Assembly (NCBI GenBank): GCA_902522325.1
Contig: CABYVA010000003.1
Coordinates: 1 to 64,000, forward strand
Origin: an uncultured Pelagibacteraceae bacterium
GTDB taxonomy: Bacteria; Pseudomonadota; Alphaproteobacteria; Pelagibacterales; Pelagibacteraceae
DNA length: 64,000 bases
Direction of reading: 5' to 3'
Below the pieces are notes generated by a model. The model saw only the letters and a list, made by a program, of their open reading frames with translations. It ran no database searches and had not been told where the DNA came from. A program made the translations under genes and the position numbers. How positions within the stretch are numbered: the first letter of the stretch is position 1; each line of letters opens with the position of its first letter. This document shows positions 57,602-64,000 of this stretch, piece by piece.

Positions 57602-59011
57602 TTAGTCTAGCTTAACACCAATATATCTTCTTTGGTTTTGATTATTATATATTGATATAAGTAAAGTTTTTTCACTAGATTGAAGTACACTTTGAATTAT
57701 TTTTTCGAATCCATTGATCGATCGAATTTTTTTCTTCTGTGCCTCAATAATAATATTATTAATTTTTAAATAGTTAATTGGACTATCATTTTGAATATTA
57801 GTTATAACTAGACCTGTGGTTCCTTTAGGTAAGTTTCTATCTTCTATATCTCTTTCATTTAAAATTCTTACTGTTATTTTTAAAGGCTTAATTTCAGAAA
57901 GATCTGGATTTTTTTTCTTTTCAGCAACTTTAAAATCACTTGAAGTTTCTAATCTTCCAAGCTTTATTTTTTTTATTATTTCTTTTTTGTTTCTCCATAC
58001 TTTTACATCAACAGTTTTTCCAACTTTAGTTTGCGCAACAATTTTTGGTAGCTCGCTCATTTCTTTTATTAGAGTTCCATCAAATTCTAAAATAATATCT
58101 CCAGATTTAATTCCTGCTTTGTCTGAAGGACTCCCTTCTGCTACACTTGCTACTAACGCGCCACGTGGCTCATCTAAACCTTCAACATCAGCAATTTCTT
58201 TTGATACAAACTGTATCCTTACTCCTAACCATCCTCTTTTAGTTTCTCCAAATTTAATTAACTGATCTATAATTATTTTTGCACTATTTGACGGAATTGC
58301 AAAACCAATTCCAATTGAACCTGACTGACCTAATATCGCTGTGTTAATTCCTATAACATTTCCATTCATATCAAAAAGTGGACCCCCTGAATTACCTTGG
58401 TTTATTGATGCATCTGTTTGTATATAATCTTCGTATCTAGATAAACCAATCGATCTATTTCTTGCTGAAATAATTCCAGAAGTTACTGTTCCTCCTAAAC
58501 CAAAAGGATTTCCAATAGCAATAACCCAATCCCCTATTCTAGCTTTGTCTGAGTCTCCAAATTTTACTGGAATAAATTTATCTTTAGACTCTATTTTAAG
58601 TACAGCTAAATCAGATAATGGATCTGATCCAATAACTTTTGCCTTATATTCTTTGTCTCCATCTACTCTTACCAAAATATCTTCCGCATCTGAGATTACA
58701 TGATTATTAGTAACAACTATTCCTTTTGCATCAATTATAAAACCAGAACCCAGTGCACTTGTCTTTCTTTTTTGAGGTGTACCAAATTCTTTAAACATAT
58801 CTTCAAAAGGAGATCCTGGAGGAAATTCGAATGGAAATGGATTTACATTTGTAACAACTGTTTGAGTTGTAGAAATATTAACTACCGAAGGTATTAATTT
58901 CTCCGCTAAATCTGCAAAAGAACTTGGAATTTCTTTGGTATTTCCTTCAATATTAAAAAATAAATAGAAAAAGATAAAAAATACACCTAACTTTTTTGAC
59001 TTAATTTTCAT
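57602..59011 (-). CDS. degP: Do-family periplasmic serine protease (DegP/HtrA)
   Basis: The protein has a signal peptide (KKLGVFFIFFYLFFNIEG) and the trypsin-like domain with triad His in VVTNNHVISDA, Asp in SDPLSDLAVLKI and Ser in QGNSGGPLFD. Two PDZ domains follow (GWLGVRIQFVSKEIADVEGL, then a C-terminal one with LVITNIQNDSPI). It degrades or refolds misfolded envelope proteins. I chose ATG 59011 (469 residues), which overlaps the DUF2065 stop as TGATG. An earlier ATG at 59029 lies within DUF2065 and precedes the signal peptide. It adjoins the HflKC genes. Confidence 0.94.
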   Translation of the reverse strand: MKIKSKKLGVFFIFFYLFFNIEGNTKEIPSSFADLAEKLIPSVVNISTTQTVVTNVNPFPFEFPPGSPFEDMFKEFGTPQKRKTSALGSGFIIDAKGIVVTNNHVISDAEDILVRVDGDKEYKAKVIGSDPLSDLAVLKIESKDKFIPVKFGDSDKARIGDWVIAIGNPFGLGGTVTSGIISARNRSIGLSRYEDYIQTDASINQGNSGGPLFDMNGNVIGINTAILGQSGSIGIGFAIPSNSAKIIIDQLIKFGETKRGWLGVRIQFVSKEIADVEGLDEPRGALVASVAEGSPSDKAGIKSGDIILEFDGTLIKEMSELPKIVAQTKVGKTVDVKVWRNKKEIIKKIKLGRLETSSDFKVAEKKKNPDLSEIKPLKITVRILNERDIEDRNLPKGTTGLVITNIQNDSPINYLKINNIIIEAQKKKIRSINGFEKIIQSVLQSSEKTLLISIYNNQNQRRYIGVKLD

Positions 59012-59196
59012 CACTTTTTTAAATACCAAATAATAATAAAACCGATAATAGCAAACACTAAACCACCTGTTCTTAGCTGAGAGTCTTTTATTGTTTCCAT
59101 TTTTTTTAACATATTTTTCATTTTTGATGGAAATAAGGCATATAGAATCCCTTCTATAAAAAGAAAAAGACCAAAAGCTATTATTAGCTCTTTCAT
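59011..59196 (-). CDS. DUF2065 family small membrane protein
   Basis: The 61-residue protein consists of two hydrophobic helices (LIIAFGLFLFIEGILYALFP and GGLVFAIIGFIIIWYL) joined by a charged loop containing KKMETIKDSQLRTGG. This is DUF2065 (YjeT-like), which is usually encoded next to hflC, as here (15-bp gap). It is coupled to degP through a TGATG overlap. A role in HflKC/FtsH membrane quality control is inferred from context. Confidence 0.9.
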   Translation of the reverse strand: MKELIIAFGLFLFIEGILYALFPSKMKNMLKKMETIKDSQLRTGGLVFAIIGFIIIWYLKK

Positions 59197-59211
59197 ATTA
59201 CTAAAATTTAT

Positions 59212-60081
59212 TTATTGAGATTTAGCTTTTATATTTCCAAAAAACTTAAAAAATTCACTGTCTGGTGATAAAATTAATGAGGTGTCTCCTCCAATTAAAG
59301 CTTTTTCATATGCTTGCATAGCTCTATAAAAAGCAAAGAAATCTGGATCTCTACCGAATGCATCTGCAAAAATTTTATTTCTTAGTCCATCTCCTTCACC
59401 TTTCATTATCTCTGATTTTTTTTGAGCATCGGCAAGTATTACTGTAACTTCTTTATCTGCTGTTGATGTGATTGTTACAGCCATCTCGGCACCTCTTGCT
59501 CTAAATTCCTTAGCTTCTCTTTCTCTTTCAGTTTGCATTCTTCTATAAATTGCTTCACTATTTGCTTGAGGTAAGTCAGCTCTTTTTATTCTTACATCTA
59601 CAATTTTTATTCCAAACTTCTCAGCTTCTGTGTTAACTCCCTCTTGAATAAGGGACATTTGCTTAGTTCTGTCTTCTGACAACAAAGTTTGTAATCTCTG
59701 TGTTCCTAAAACACTTCTAATTCTCGAATTTATAATTGTTGCTAATCTTGATCTTGCAACTCTTTCGTTACCAACAGAAATATAAAATTTTAATGGATCA
59801 ACTATTTGGAATCTCGCAAAAGCATCAACAATTAATCTTTTTTGATCTGATGCAATAACTTCTTCTGGTGGAGCATCCAAATTTAAAATTCTTTTATCCA
59901 AAAAAACAACGTTTTGAATAAAAGGCAATTTAAAATTTAATCCAGGTTTTAGAATAATTCTTTTTGGATCACCGAATTGTAATACTATTGCTTGGTTTAC
60001 TTCCTTTACTATAAATATAGAAAAGAATGCTACTGCAAATATTGCAATAACTATCGGTAATAAAAATTTTCCTGCTTTCAT
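59212..60081 (-). CDS. hflC: HflC, SPFH-domain modulator of FtsH protease
   Basis: The 289-residue protein has one N-terminal membrane helix (LLPIVIAIFAVAFFSIFIV), then a band-7/SPFH domain with VNQAIVLQFGDPKRI and INSRIRSVLGTQRLQTLLSEDR, and a coiled coil with RMQTEREREAKEFRARGAE. With HflK it forms large membrane cages around FtsH. Its ATG overlaps the hflK stop by one base. Confidence 0.95.
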   Translation of the reverse strand: MKAGKFLLPIVIAIFAVAFFSIFIVKEVNQAIVLQFGDPKRIILKPGLNFKLPFIQNVVFLDKRILNLDAPPEEVIASDQKRLIVDAFARFQIVDPLKFYISVGNERVARSRLATIINSRIRSVLGTQRLQTLLSEDRTKQMSLIQEGVNTEAEKFGIKIVDVRIKRADLPQANSEAIYRRMQTEREREAKEFRARGAEMAVTITSTADKEVTVILADAQKKSEIMKGEGDGLRNKIFADAFGRDPDFFAFYRAMQAYEKALIGGDTSLILSPDSEFFKFFGNIKAKSQ

Positions 60082-61178
60082 TATTCTACTTTCTTTTTAA
60101 GTTCGGGTAACGGCAAGTAAGGCACTACACCCGAGCCTGAGTTTTTATCAATTATTACTTTGTCTATATCAGCTAAAACCTTTTCCATTGTCTCTAAATA
60201 CATTCTCTCTTGGGTAACTTGTTTTGCTTTTGCATACTCGTTATAAATAGAAATAAATCTACTTGCTTCACCTTCTGCTTTTGCTACAACTTCTTTTTTA
60301 TATGCTTCAGCTGCCTGTAAAATTTTTTGCGCTTCACCTCTTGCTCTTGGAATAACATCGTTAGCATAAGCTTCCGCTTCATTTTTTGATCTTTCCATAT
60401 CTGCTCTTGCAGCTTGCACATCTCTAAATGCATCAATTACTTGATCCGGTGGATCTGCTTTTTGAGTTTGAACTTGAGTTACTTGAATTCCGCTATTGTA
60501 CTCATCTAAAATTGCTTGAATAATTTCTTGAGTTTCTAATTCTATTTTTGCTCTTCCTTCAGTTAAAATAGGTTGAATATTACTTTTAGCTATTACTTCT
60601 CTCATAGCAGTTTCTGCTGCTGCTTTAACTGTTCCTTGTGGGTCTTGAATTTTAAATAAAAATTTTCCAGCGTCTTTGATTACCCAAAAAACTGAGAAAT
60701 CAATATTCACTATATTTTCATCTCCAGTTAGCATTAAACTTTCTTCTGGGACATCGGCTACAGCTCCTGATGTAAAACCACTATCTCTTTCAGATCTAAA
60801 ACCAATATCCATTCGATTAACTTTTGTTACTTTTGGAGTTTGAACGCTCTCTACTGGCATAGGAATATGGTAATTCAATCCTGGTTGAGTAGTTTTTACA
60901 AATTTTCCAAATCTAAGAACTACACCCTGTTCATCTGGTAGCACTCTATACAAACCACTAGCCAACCACACTAATACTAAAATAATTAAAATTAATCCGA
61001 TGGGTTTGCCACCTGATTTGCTACCACCAGGCATAAATTTATTTATTTTATTTTGAATATCTCTGATAATTGCTTCAATATCCGGCGGTCTTGGACCTCC
61101 TCTTCCTGATCCATTCCCATCTCCGCCTGGAGGGCTTCCCCATGGGCTGCCTCCTCTGCTTTTAAAATCATCAACCAT
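60081..61178 (-). CDS. hflK: HflK, SPFH-domain modulator of FtsH protease
   Basis: The 365-residue protein has a Gly/Pro/Ser-rich N-terminus (GGSPWGSPPGGDGNGSGRGG), one membrane helix (IGLILIILVLVWLASGLY) and a SPFH domain with RVLPDEQGVVLRFGKFV. A helical segment rich in Ala/Glu (ARADMERSKNEAEAYAND) follows. Its ATG at 61178 shares bases with an in-frame ATG of the divergent mrp gene in a CATG palindrome. It is the first of a run of about fourteen minus-strand genes down to rodA. Confidence 0.95.
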   Translation of the reverse strand: MVDDFKSRGGSPWGSPPGGDGNGSGRGGPRPPDIEAIIRDIQNKINKFMPGGSKSGGKPIGLILIILVLVWLASGLYRVLPDEQGVVLRFGKFVKTTQPGLNYHIPMPVESVQTPKVTKVNRMDIGFRSERDSGFTSGAVADVPEESLMLTGDENIVNIDFSVFWVIKDAGKFLFKIQDPQGTVKAAAETAMREVIAKSNIQPILTEGRAKIELETQEIIQAILDEYNSGIQVTQVQTQKADPPDQVIDAFRDVQAARADMERSKNEAEAYANDVIPRARGEAQKILQAAEAYKKEVVAKAEGEASRFISIYNEYAKAKQVTQERMYLETMEKVLADIDKVIIDKNSGSGVVPYLPLPELKKKVE

Positions 61179-61227
61179 GACAATCTATATAATGTCTTTA
61201 ACGGGAAAAACAAGTTATGATGAAAGT

Positions 61228-62052
61228 ATGAATGATGAAAATACAGGCCATAATGAAGCACTAAAGAAAAAAATTGGTGGCAAAACCTTTGAAAAAAAAC
61301 CAATTATTGGAACGAAGTACACAATAGCAATTTCCAGTGCAAAAGGTGGTGTGGGTAAGTCAACCTTTGCATCTAATATTGCATTAGCACTAAAGAAAAT
61401 TGGATGTAAAGTAGGTTTGTTAGACGCCGATATTTATGGTCCGTCTTTACCAAAGTTATTTTCAATAAATGAAAAACCAAAAAGCGATGGAAAAACTTTA
61501 ACTCCAATAAATAAATATGAGATACAATGTATGTCTATTGGATTTTTAACAGAAGAGCAAACTCCAATGATATGGCGTGGACCTATGGTTACTAGTGCAA
61601 TTAAAACATTTACACAAAAAGTTTCTTGGAACAATTTAGATTTTATTATTGTTGATATGCCCCCTGGAACAGGAGATACACAACTAACATTTTCTCAAGA
61701 AATTAAAATGGATGGAGTAATTATAATATCAACTCCACAAGAATTAGCTCTTCAAGATGTCAAACGAGGAATTAAGATGTTCGATAAACTTGGAGTAAAA
61801 ATAATTGGTTTAATTGACAATATGAGTCATTTTGTTGGAGATGATGGAAAAAAATATAATATATTTGGTAATGGTGGTGTTCAAAGAACAGCTCAAGAAT
61901 TTAATAAAAATTTTTTAGGAGAAATTCCAATTAATCCTGAAGTTGGAAAACAGGGCGATAGTGGAATGCCGATTGTTGAAAATAATCCTGATCACGAAGT
62001 TTCAAAAATTTATTTAAATTTAGCTGAAAAAATTAAATCAAATTATCTTTGA
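61228..62052 (+). CDS. mrp: Mrp/ApbC-type iron-sulfur cluster carrier ATPase
   Basis: The P-loop ATPase carries and delivers Fe-S clusters. It has the deviant Walker [62 protein letters not shown] and [11 protein letters not shown]. The Fe-S CxxC found in many Mrp proteins after NMS is absent, and the N-terminal MIP18 domain of longer forms is missing. I chose the third ATG (61228, 274 residues). The two earlier ones (61177, 61192) lie at or before a TATAAT at 61188-61193, and the first overlaps the hflK start. It converges with thyX with a 20-bp overlap. Confidence 0.9.
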   Translation: MNDENTGHNEALKKKIGGKTFEKKPIIGTKYTIAISSAKGGVGKSTFASNIALALKKIGCKVGLLDADIYGPSLPKLFSINEKPKSDGKTLTPINKYEIQCMSIGFLTEEQTPMIWRGPMVTSAIKTFTQKVSWNNLDFIIVDMPPGTGDTQLTFSQEIKMDGVIIISTPQELALQDVKRGIKMFDKLGVKIIGLIDNMSHFVGDDGKKYNIFGNGGVQRTAQEFNKNFLGEIPINPEVGKQGDSGMPIVENNPDHEVSKIYLNLAEKIKSNYL

Positions 62053-62980
62053 GATCAAAAGCTTCCATTAGCTCGTTCCACTCTCTTTTGGATAAACCAG
62101 ATTGTTCTGCAGTCACTTCTTCACCTTTAATTAATTTTTGAATAACTTTTTTTCCTTTAGCTGAAACCTCAGTTCCACCAACTCTATAATCCATAAAAGC
62201 CTCATATGTAATTGGAACCCATTTTTTTACTGTATCTAACATAGCATCAGCATATGCTCTTATTTCATACTGAGCGTGATGATCAGCTCTAAGTCGTAAA
62301 AAATTCATTAAATTTAATAAGTCTGTTTTCCAATACCATTGAGTATAAGTATTTAAAGTTAAATTCATTCGAGCAAGTTCTCTTGCTAATCCAACTTTTT
62401 TTTCGTCAATCACTGTTCCGTCATATCGTTGATTAAGCATTTCTTCATAATTGTTATAAGTCCGTTCAGCATCATTTTTTAATAAGTCCAAAACTTTTTT
62501 TGCTTGCTCTCCCTTAAGAACATCTCCTCTTCCCTGTCTATTGATTTGAGATTGTGCAGCTAAATTTTCTGAGGAAGGTAAATAAAATTCTTTATCTAAT
62601 ATTGAATATCTTGCTGAGTACTCATTAACATTTGCTGTTCTGTGCCTAATCCATTGTCTTGCTATGAATATAGGTAGTTTAATATGATATTTTATTTCAC
62701 ACATTTCAAAGGGTGTGCTGTGCCAATGTCTCATTAAATATTTTATTAAACCTGAGTCCGTTGAAACTTTTTTTGTTCCTTTTCCATAAGAAACTCTAGC
62801 TGCTTGAACTATTGATGTGTCATCACCCATATAATCAACCACTCTAATAAAACCGTGATCCAAAATTGGAATTGCTTCATATAAAATTTTTTCCAGCTCT
62901 GGCGCTGTAATTCTTTTAGTTTTATTACTTTGAGACTGCTGATCCCTAATTTCTTGTGTTTGTTCCTTAGTTAATTTCAT
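62033..62980 (-). CDS. thyX: Flavin-dependent thymidylate synthase ThyX
   Basis: The 315-residue enzyme makes dTMP from dUMP using methylenetetrahydrofolate, FAD and NADPH. The ThyX motif [15 protein letters not shown] is present, together with [31 protein letters not shown] near the N-terminus, and [18 protein letters not shown]. No ThyA is seen in the window. Its start codon is 11 bp from the divergent tmRNA promoter. Confidence 0.96.
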   Translation of the reverse strand: MKLTKEQTQEIRDQQSQSNKTKRITAPELEKILYEAIPILDHGFIRVVDYMGDDTSIVQAARVSYGKGTKKVSTDSGLIKYLMRHWHSTPFEMCEIKYHIKLPIFIARQWIRHRTANVNEYSARYSILDKEFYLPSSENLAAQSQINRQGRGDVLKGEQAKKVLDLLKNDAERTYNNYEEMLNQRYDGTVIDEKKVGLARELARMNLTLNTYTQWYWKTDLLNLMNFLRLRADHHAQYEIRAYADAMLDTVKKWVPITYEAFMDYRVGGTEVSAKGKKVIQKLIKGEEVTAEQSGLSKREWNELMEAFDLKDNLI

Positions 62981-62990
62981 GAATTACTTA

Positions 62991-63018
62991 TTGAATCTTC
63001 AGTATTAGGTTTTATATT
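62991..63018 (+). promoter_or_regulatory. Promoter of the tmRNA gene
   Basis: TTGAAT (62991-62996), a 16-bp spacer and TATATT (63013-63018) would start transcription at about 63025. That is the first base of a GTTGG/CCAAC hairpin that opens the tmRNA precursor. Confidence 0.6.
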
Positions 63019-63024
63019 ATTAAT

Positions 63025-63284
63025 GTTGGTTTTCCAACTACGACGATAAACGAATTTCGTAATAAGCATTACGGACGTGGGGGCAGTACCCACCACCTCC
63101 ACCATATTCAACTTACGGGGGTGAACTAGGATCGACGGGTGTCTAAAGGCTATTCTTTCGTTCGGAATTGTTCCACCGTGACGGGCTAAATTATAATTGC
63201 AAATGATAAATTTGCTCTTGCTGCTTAATTAATTTATTAATTAAGTAACGGGGTTTTGGGGCACCTGGCAACAGAACGCCCCTT
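63025..63284 (+). ncRNA. ssrA: Two-piece (circularly permuted) tmRNA, ssrA
   Basis: The acceptor piece comes first. A 5-bp T-arm (63077-63081 with 63089-63093, 7-base loop GGCAGTA) is followed by the 3' acceptor strand CACCTCC (63094-63100) and encoded ACCA (63101-63104). After a 12-base spacer the coding piece starts with GGGGGTG (63117-63123), which pairs with CACCTCC over 7 bp with one G-U. GGATCGACGGG follows, then the tag reading frame at 63199-63228, encoding ANDKFALAA and TAA. A final GGGGC/GCCCC stem closes the molecule. This order is the permuted tmRNA of alphaproteobacteria. It rescues stalled ribosomes. Exact ends after processing are uncertain. Confidence 0.95.
63271..63284 (+). 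repeat. att-like repeat, copy 1 (3' end of ssrA)
   Basis: The last 14 bases of the tmRNA coding piece, ACAGAACGCCCCTT, recur exactly at 63889-63902 in the same orientation. The 3' ends of tmRNA genes are frequent integrase targets, so this is a candidate attL that leaves ssrA intact. Confidence 0.7.
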
Positions 63285-63288
63285 GATA

Positions 63289-63753
63289 CTATTTTCTATC
63301 AACAAAAAACATTGTTACAAAATAAGTTAAAAGCACTCCTAAAAAACCAAATGGAACTAGTTTTTCAGATTTGAGAGGAAGAATTTCATTAAACGTTATA
63401 CCGATAGATATATCTACAAAATCACAAAATAGAAAAATTAATGGTAAACCTATCATCAAAAATAGTGGAAGAATTAATATATTTTTTTTATTTTTGATAA
63501 ATTTAATAATGTTGATGCCCTGATCTTTGTTCAAAAAATTGACAATAAAATTACCAACCACAAATAGAATTAGCACTAATGTCCAACCGACTGATCTTGG
63601 TAGAAAAGAACCTCGAAATTTTTCGGGGTTTGGAAACTCAACAAAAATATATCTAGGTATATAATCTATTAGATATGTTTCGGTTATAACTACTGATCCA
63701 AAATAAGAAGCACCTGCTATCATAAATATAATTATTTCGGAATTCTTTTTCAT
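63289..63753 (-). CDS. Orphan membrane protein within the att-flanked segment
   Basis: The 154-residue protein has about four hydrophobic helices (IIIFMIAGASYFGSVVITE, VGWTLVLILFVVGNFIVNFL, ILILPLFLMIGLPLIFLF, FGFLGVLLTYFVTMFF) with a soluble loop containing PRYIFVEFPNPEKFRGSFLPR. I recognise no family. Its stop codon lies four bases beyond the first att-like repeat, and the gene is the only one between the two repeats. It may be cargo of a small integrated element. It has no clear ribosome-binding site. Confidence 0.7.
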   Translation of the reverse strand: MKKNSEIIIFMIAGASYFGSVVITETYLIDYIPRYIFVEFPNPEKFRGSFLPRSVGWTLVLILFVVGNFIVNFLNKDQGINIIKFIKNKKNILILPLFLMIGLPLIFLFCDFVDISIGITFNEILPLKSEKLVPFGFLGVLLTYFVTMFFVDRK

Positions 63754-63774
63754 AAAGTCAGTTTAATAAGTATT

Positions 63775-63841
63775 ACTATGTACCTCAATCACAAAAATAT
63801 AACAAAAAAACATTAAATTACTATGTACCCAACTATGTACC
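63775..63841 (+). repeat. Three direct repeats of ACTATGTACC
   Basis: Exact copies lie at 63775-63784, 63820-63829 and 63832-63841, with spacings of 45 and 12 bp. They sit in gene-free DNA just left of the second att-like repeat. Short direct repeats beside an att core resemble arm-type sites of tyrosine integrases or excisionase sites; this is inference. Confidence 0.7.
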
Positions 63842-63888
63842 TTTTCAAAAAGATATATTTTATGCTATTATCTGACCAAGGGCGGGAT

Positions 63889-63902
63889 ACAGAACGCCCC
63901 TT
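63889..63902 (+). repeat. att-like repeat, copy 2
   Basis: This is an exact 14-bp copy of the ssrA 3' end. The preceding AAGGGCG can pair with CGCCCCTT (one bulge), and a T-rich stretch follows. The site therefore still forms a terminator-like hairpin, as expected if it carries the original downstream flank of ssrA. Confidence 0.7.
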
Positions 63903-64000
63903 ATTTTTTATATTTAGCGCTTTCCTCAAAAAATTTAATTCTCTCTTTTGCTTTCTCAATTTGATCAACCCACTCAAAATATGTCCAATGGCGACCTCTG
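63901..64000 (-). CDS. C-terminal fragment of an unidentified protein
   Basis: An open minus-strand frame runs from the window edge to a stop at 63903-63901, inside the second att-like repeat. It encodes 32 residues, RGRHWTYFEWVDQIEKAKER followed by a short lysine-rich end. The charged helical composition looks like real coding sequence. An integrase would fit the position beside att, but I see no catalytic motif in this fragment and do not assign one. Confidence 0.5.
   Translation of the reverse strand, partial: RGRHWTYFEWVDQIEKAKERIKFFEESAKYKK

Noticed and set aside
57816-58265. Open 149-codon frame on the plus strand
   Set aside because: It is antisense to the degP PDZ region and arises from the mirror of its codon pattern.

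Overview
This window comes from a very AT-rich, tightly packed alphaproteobacterial genome, almost certainly a SAR11-clade (Pelagibacterales) marine bacterium. The evidence is the strong A/T bias with lysine-, asparagine- and isoleucine-rich proteins, gene spacing of a few bases with many 1-23 bp overlaps, a circularly permuted two-piece tmRNA gene, a zinc-cysteine-poor DksA of alphaproteobacterial type, alphaproteobacterial GAAC-N7-GAAC SOS boxes at umuD and (near-match) at recA, and reduced enzymes such as an IMP dehydrogenase without CBS domains. I see no tRNA, rRNA, CRISPR or insertion sequence.

Layout. 1-4.4 kb: a light-damage cluster with an SDR lacking the usual catalytic Tyr, a photolyase-like protein with its domains in swapped order, a 41-residue DUF2256 zinc peptide, a DUF393 thiol protein and a second photolyase/cryptochrome-related protein. 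4.4-12.7 kb: a DMT exporter, moeA, a SufU-like scaffold, an HPP membrane protein, NAD-dependent formate dehydrogenase, selO, an FAD oxidoreductase, TspO and an SDR. 12.7-18.9 kb: one compact minus-strand run, pxpB-pxpC-EamA-FAD amine oxidase-DUF1365-cfa-DUF3833, combining 5-oxoproline use with a membrane fatty-acid modification set. 18.9-23.6 kb: pxpA followed by puuE-alc-allA (allantoin to glyoxylate plus urea) and a convergent NCS1 permease, forming a cyclic-amide/purine nitrogen-salvage module.

23.7-35 kb: housekeeping genes (terC-like, panB, guaA, guaB, rlmE, a glycosyltransferase, pssA, psd, icd, alaS). 35-40 kb: recA, tolC, a GFA protein and the SOS-controlled umuDC. 40-46 kb: surface glycosyltransferases, lipoproteins, dksA, msrB, a DMT transporter and a DadA-like dehydrogenase. 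46-61 kb: a long minus-strand run hflK-hflC-DUF2065-degP-miaA-ilvB-ilvH-ilvC-leuA-mreB-mreC-mreD-mrdA-rodA (membrane proteolysis, tRNA modification, branched-chain amino acids, rod shape). 61-63 kb: mrp and thyX.

63-64 kb: the tmRNA gene, whose last 14 bases are repeated exactly about 0.6 kb further on. Between the copies lie an orphan membrane-protein gene and three copies of a 10-bp direct repeat. This looks like an integration (att) site and the edge of a mobile or hypervariable segment that continues past the window. The observations most worth following are this tmRNA att locus, the domain-swapped photolyase with its small partners, the merged oxoproline/lipid-modification operon, and the selO start codon abutting a terminator hairpin.
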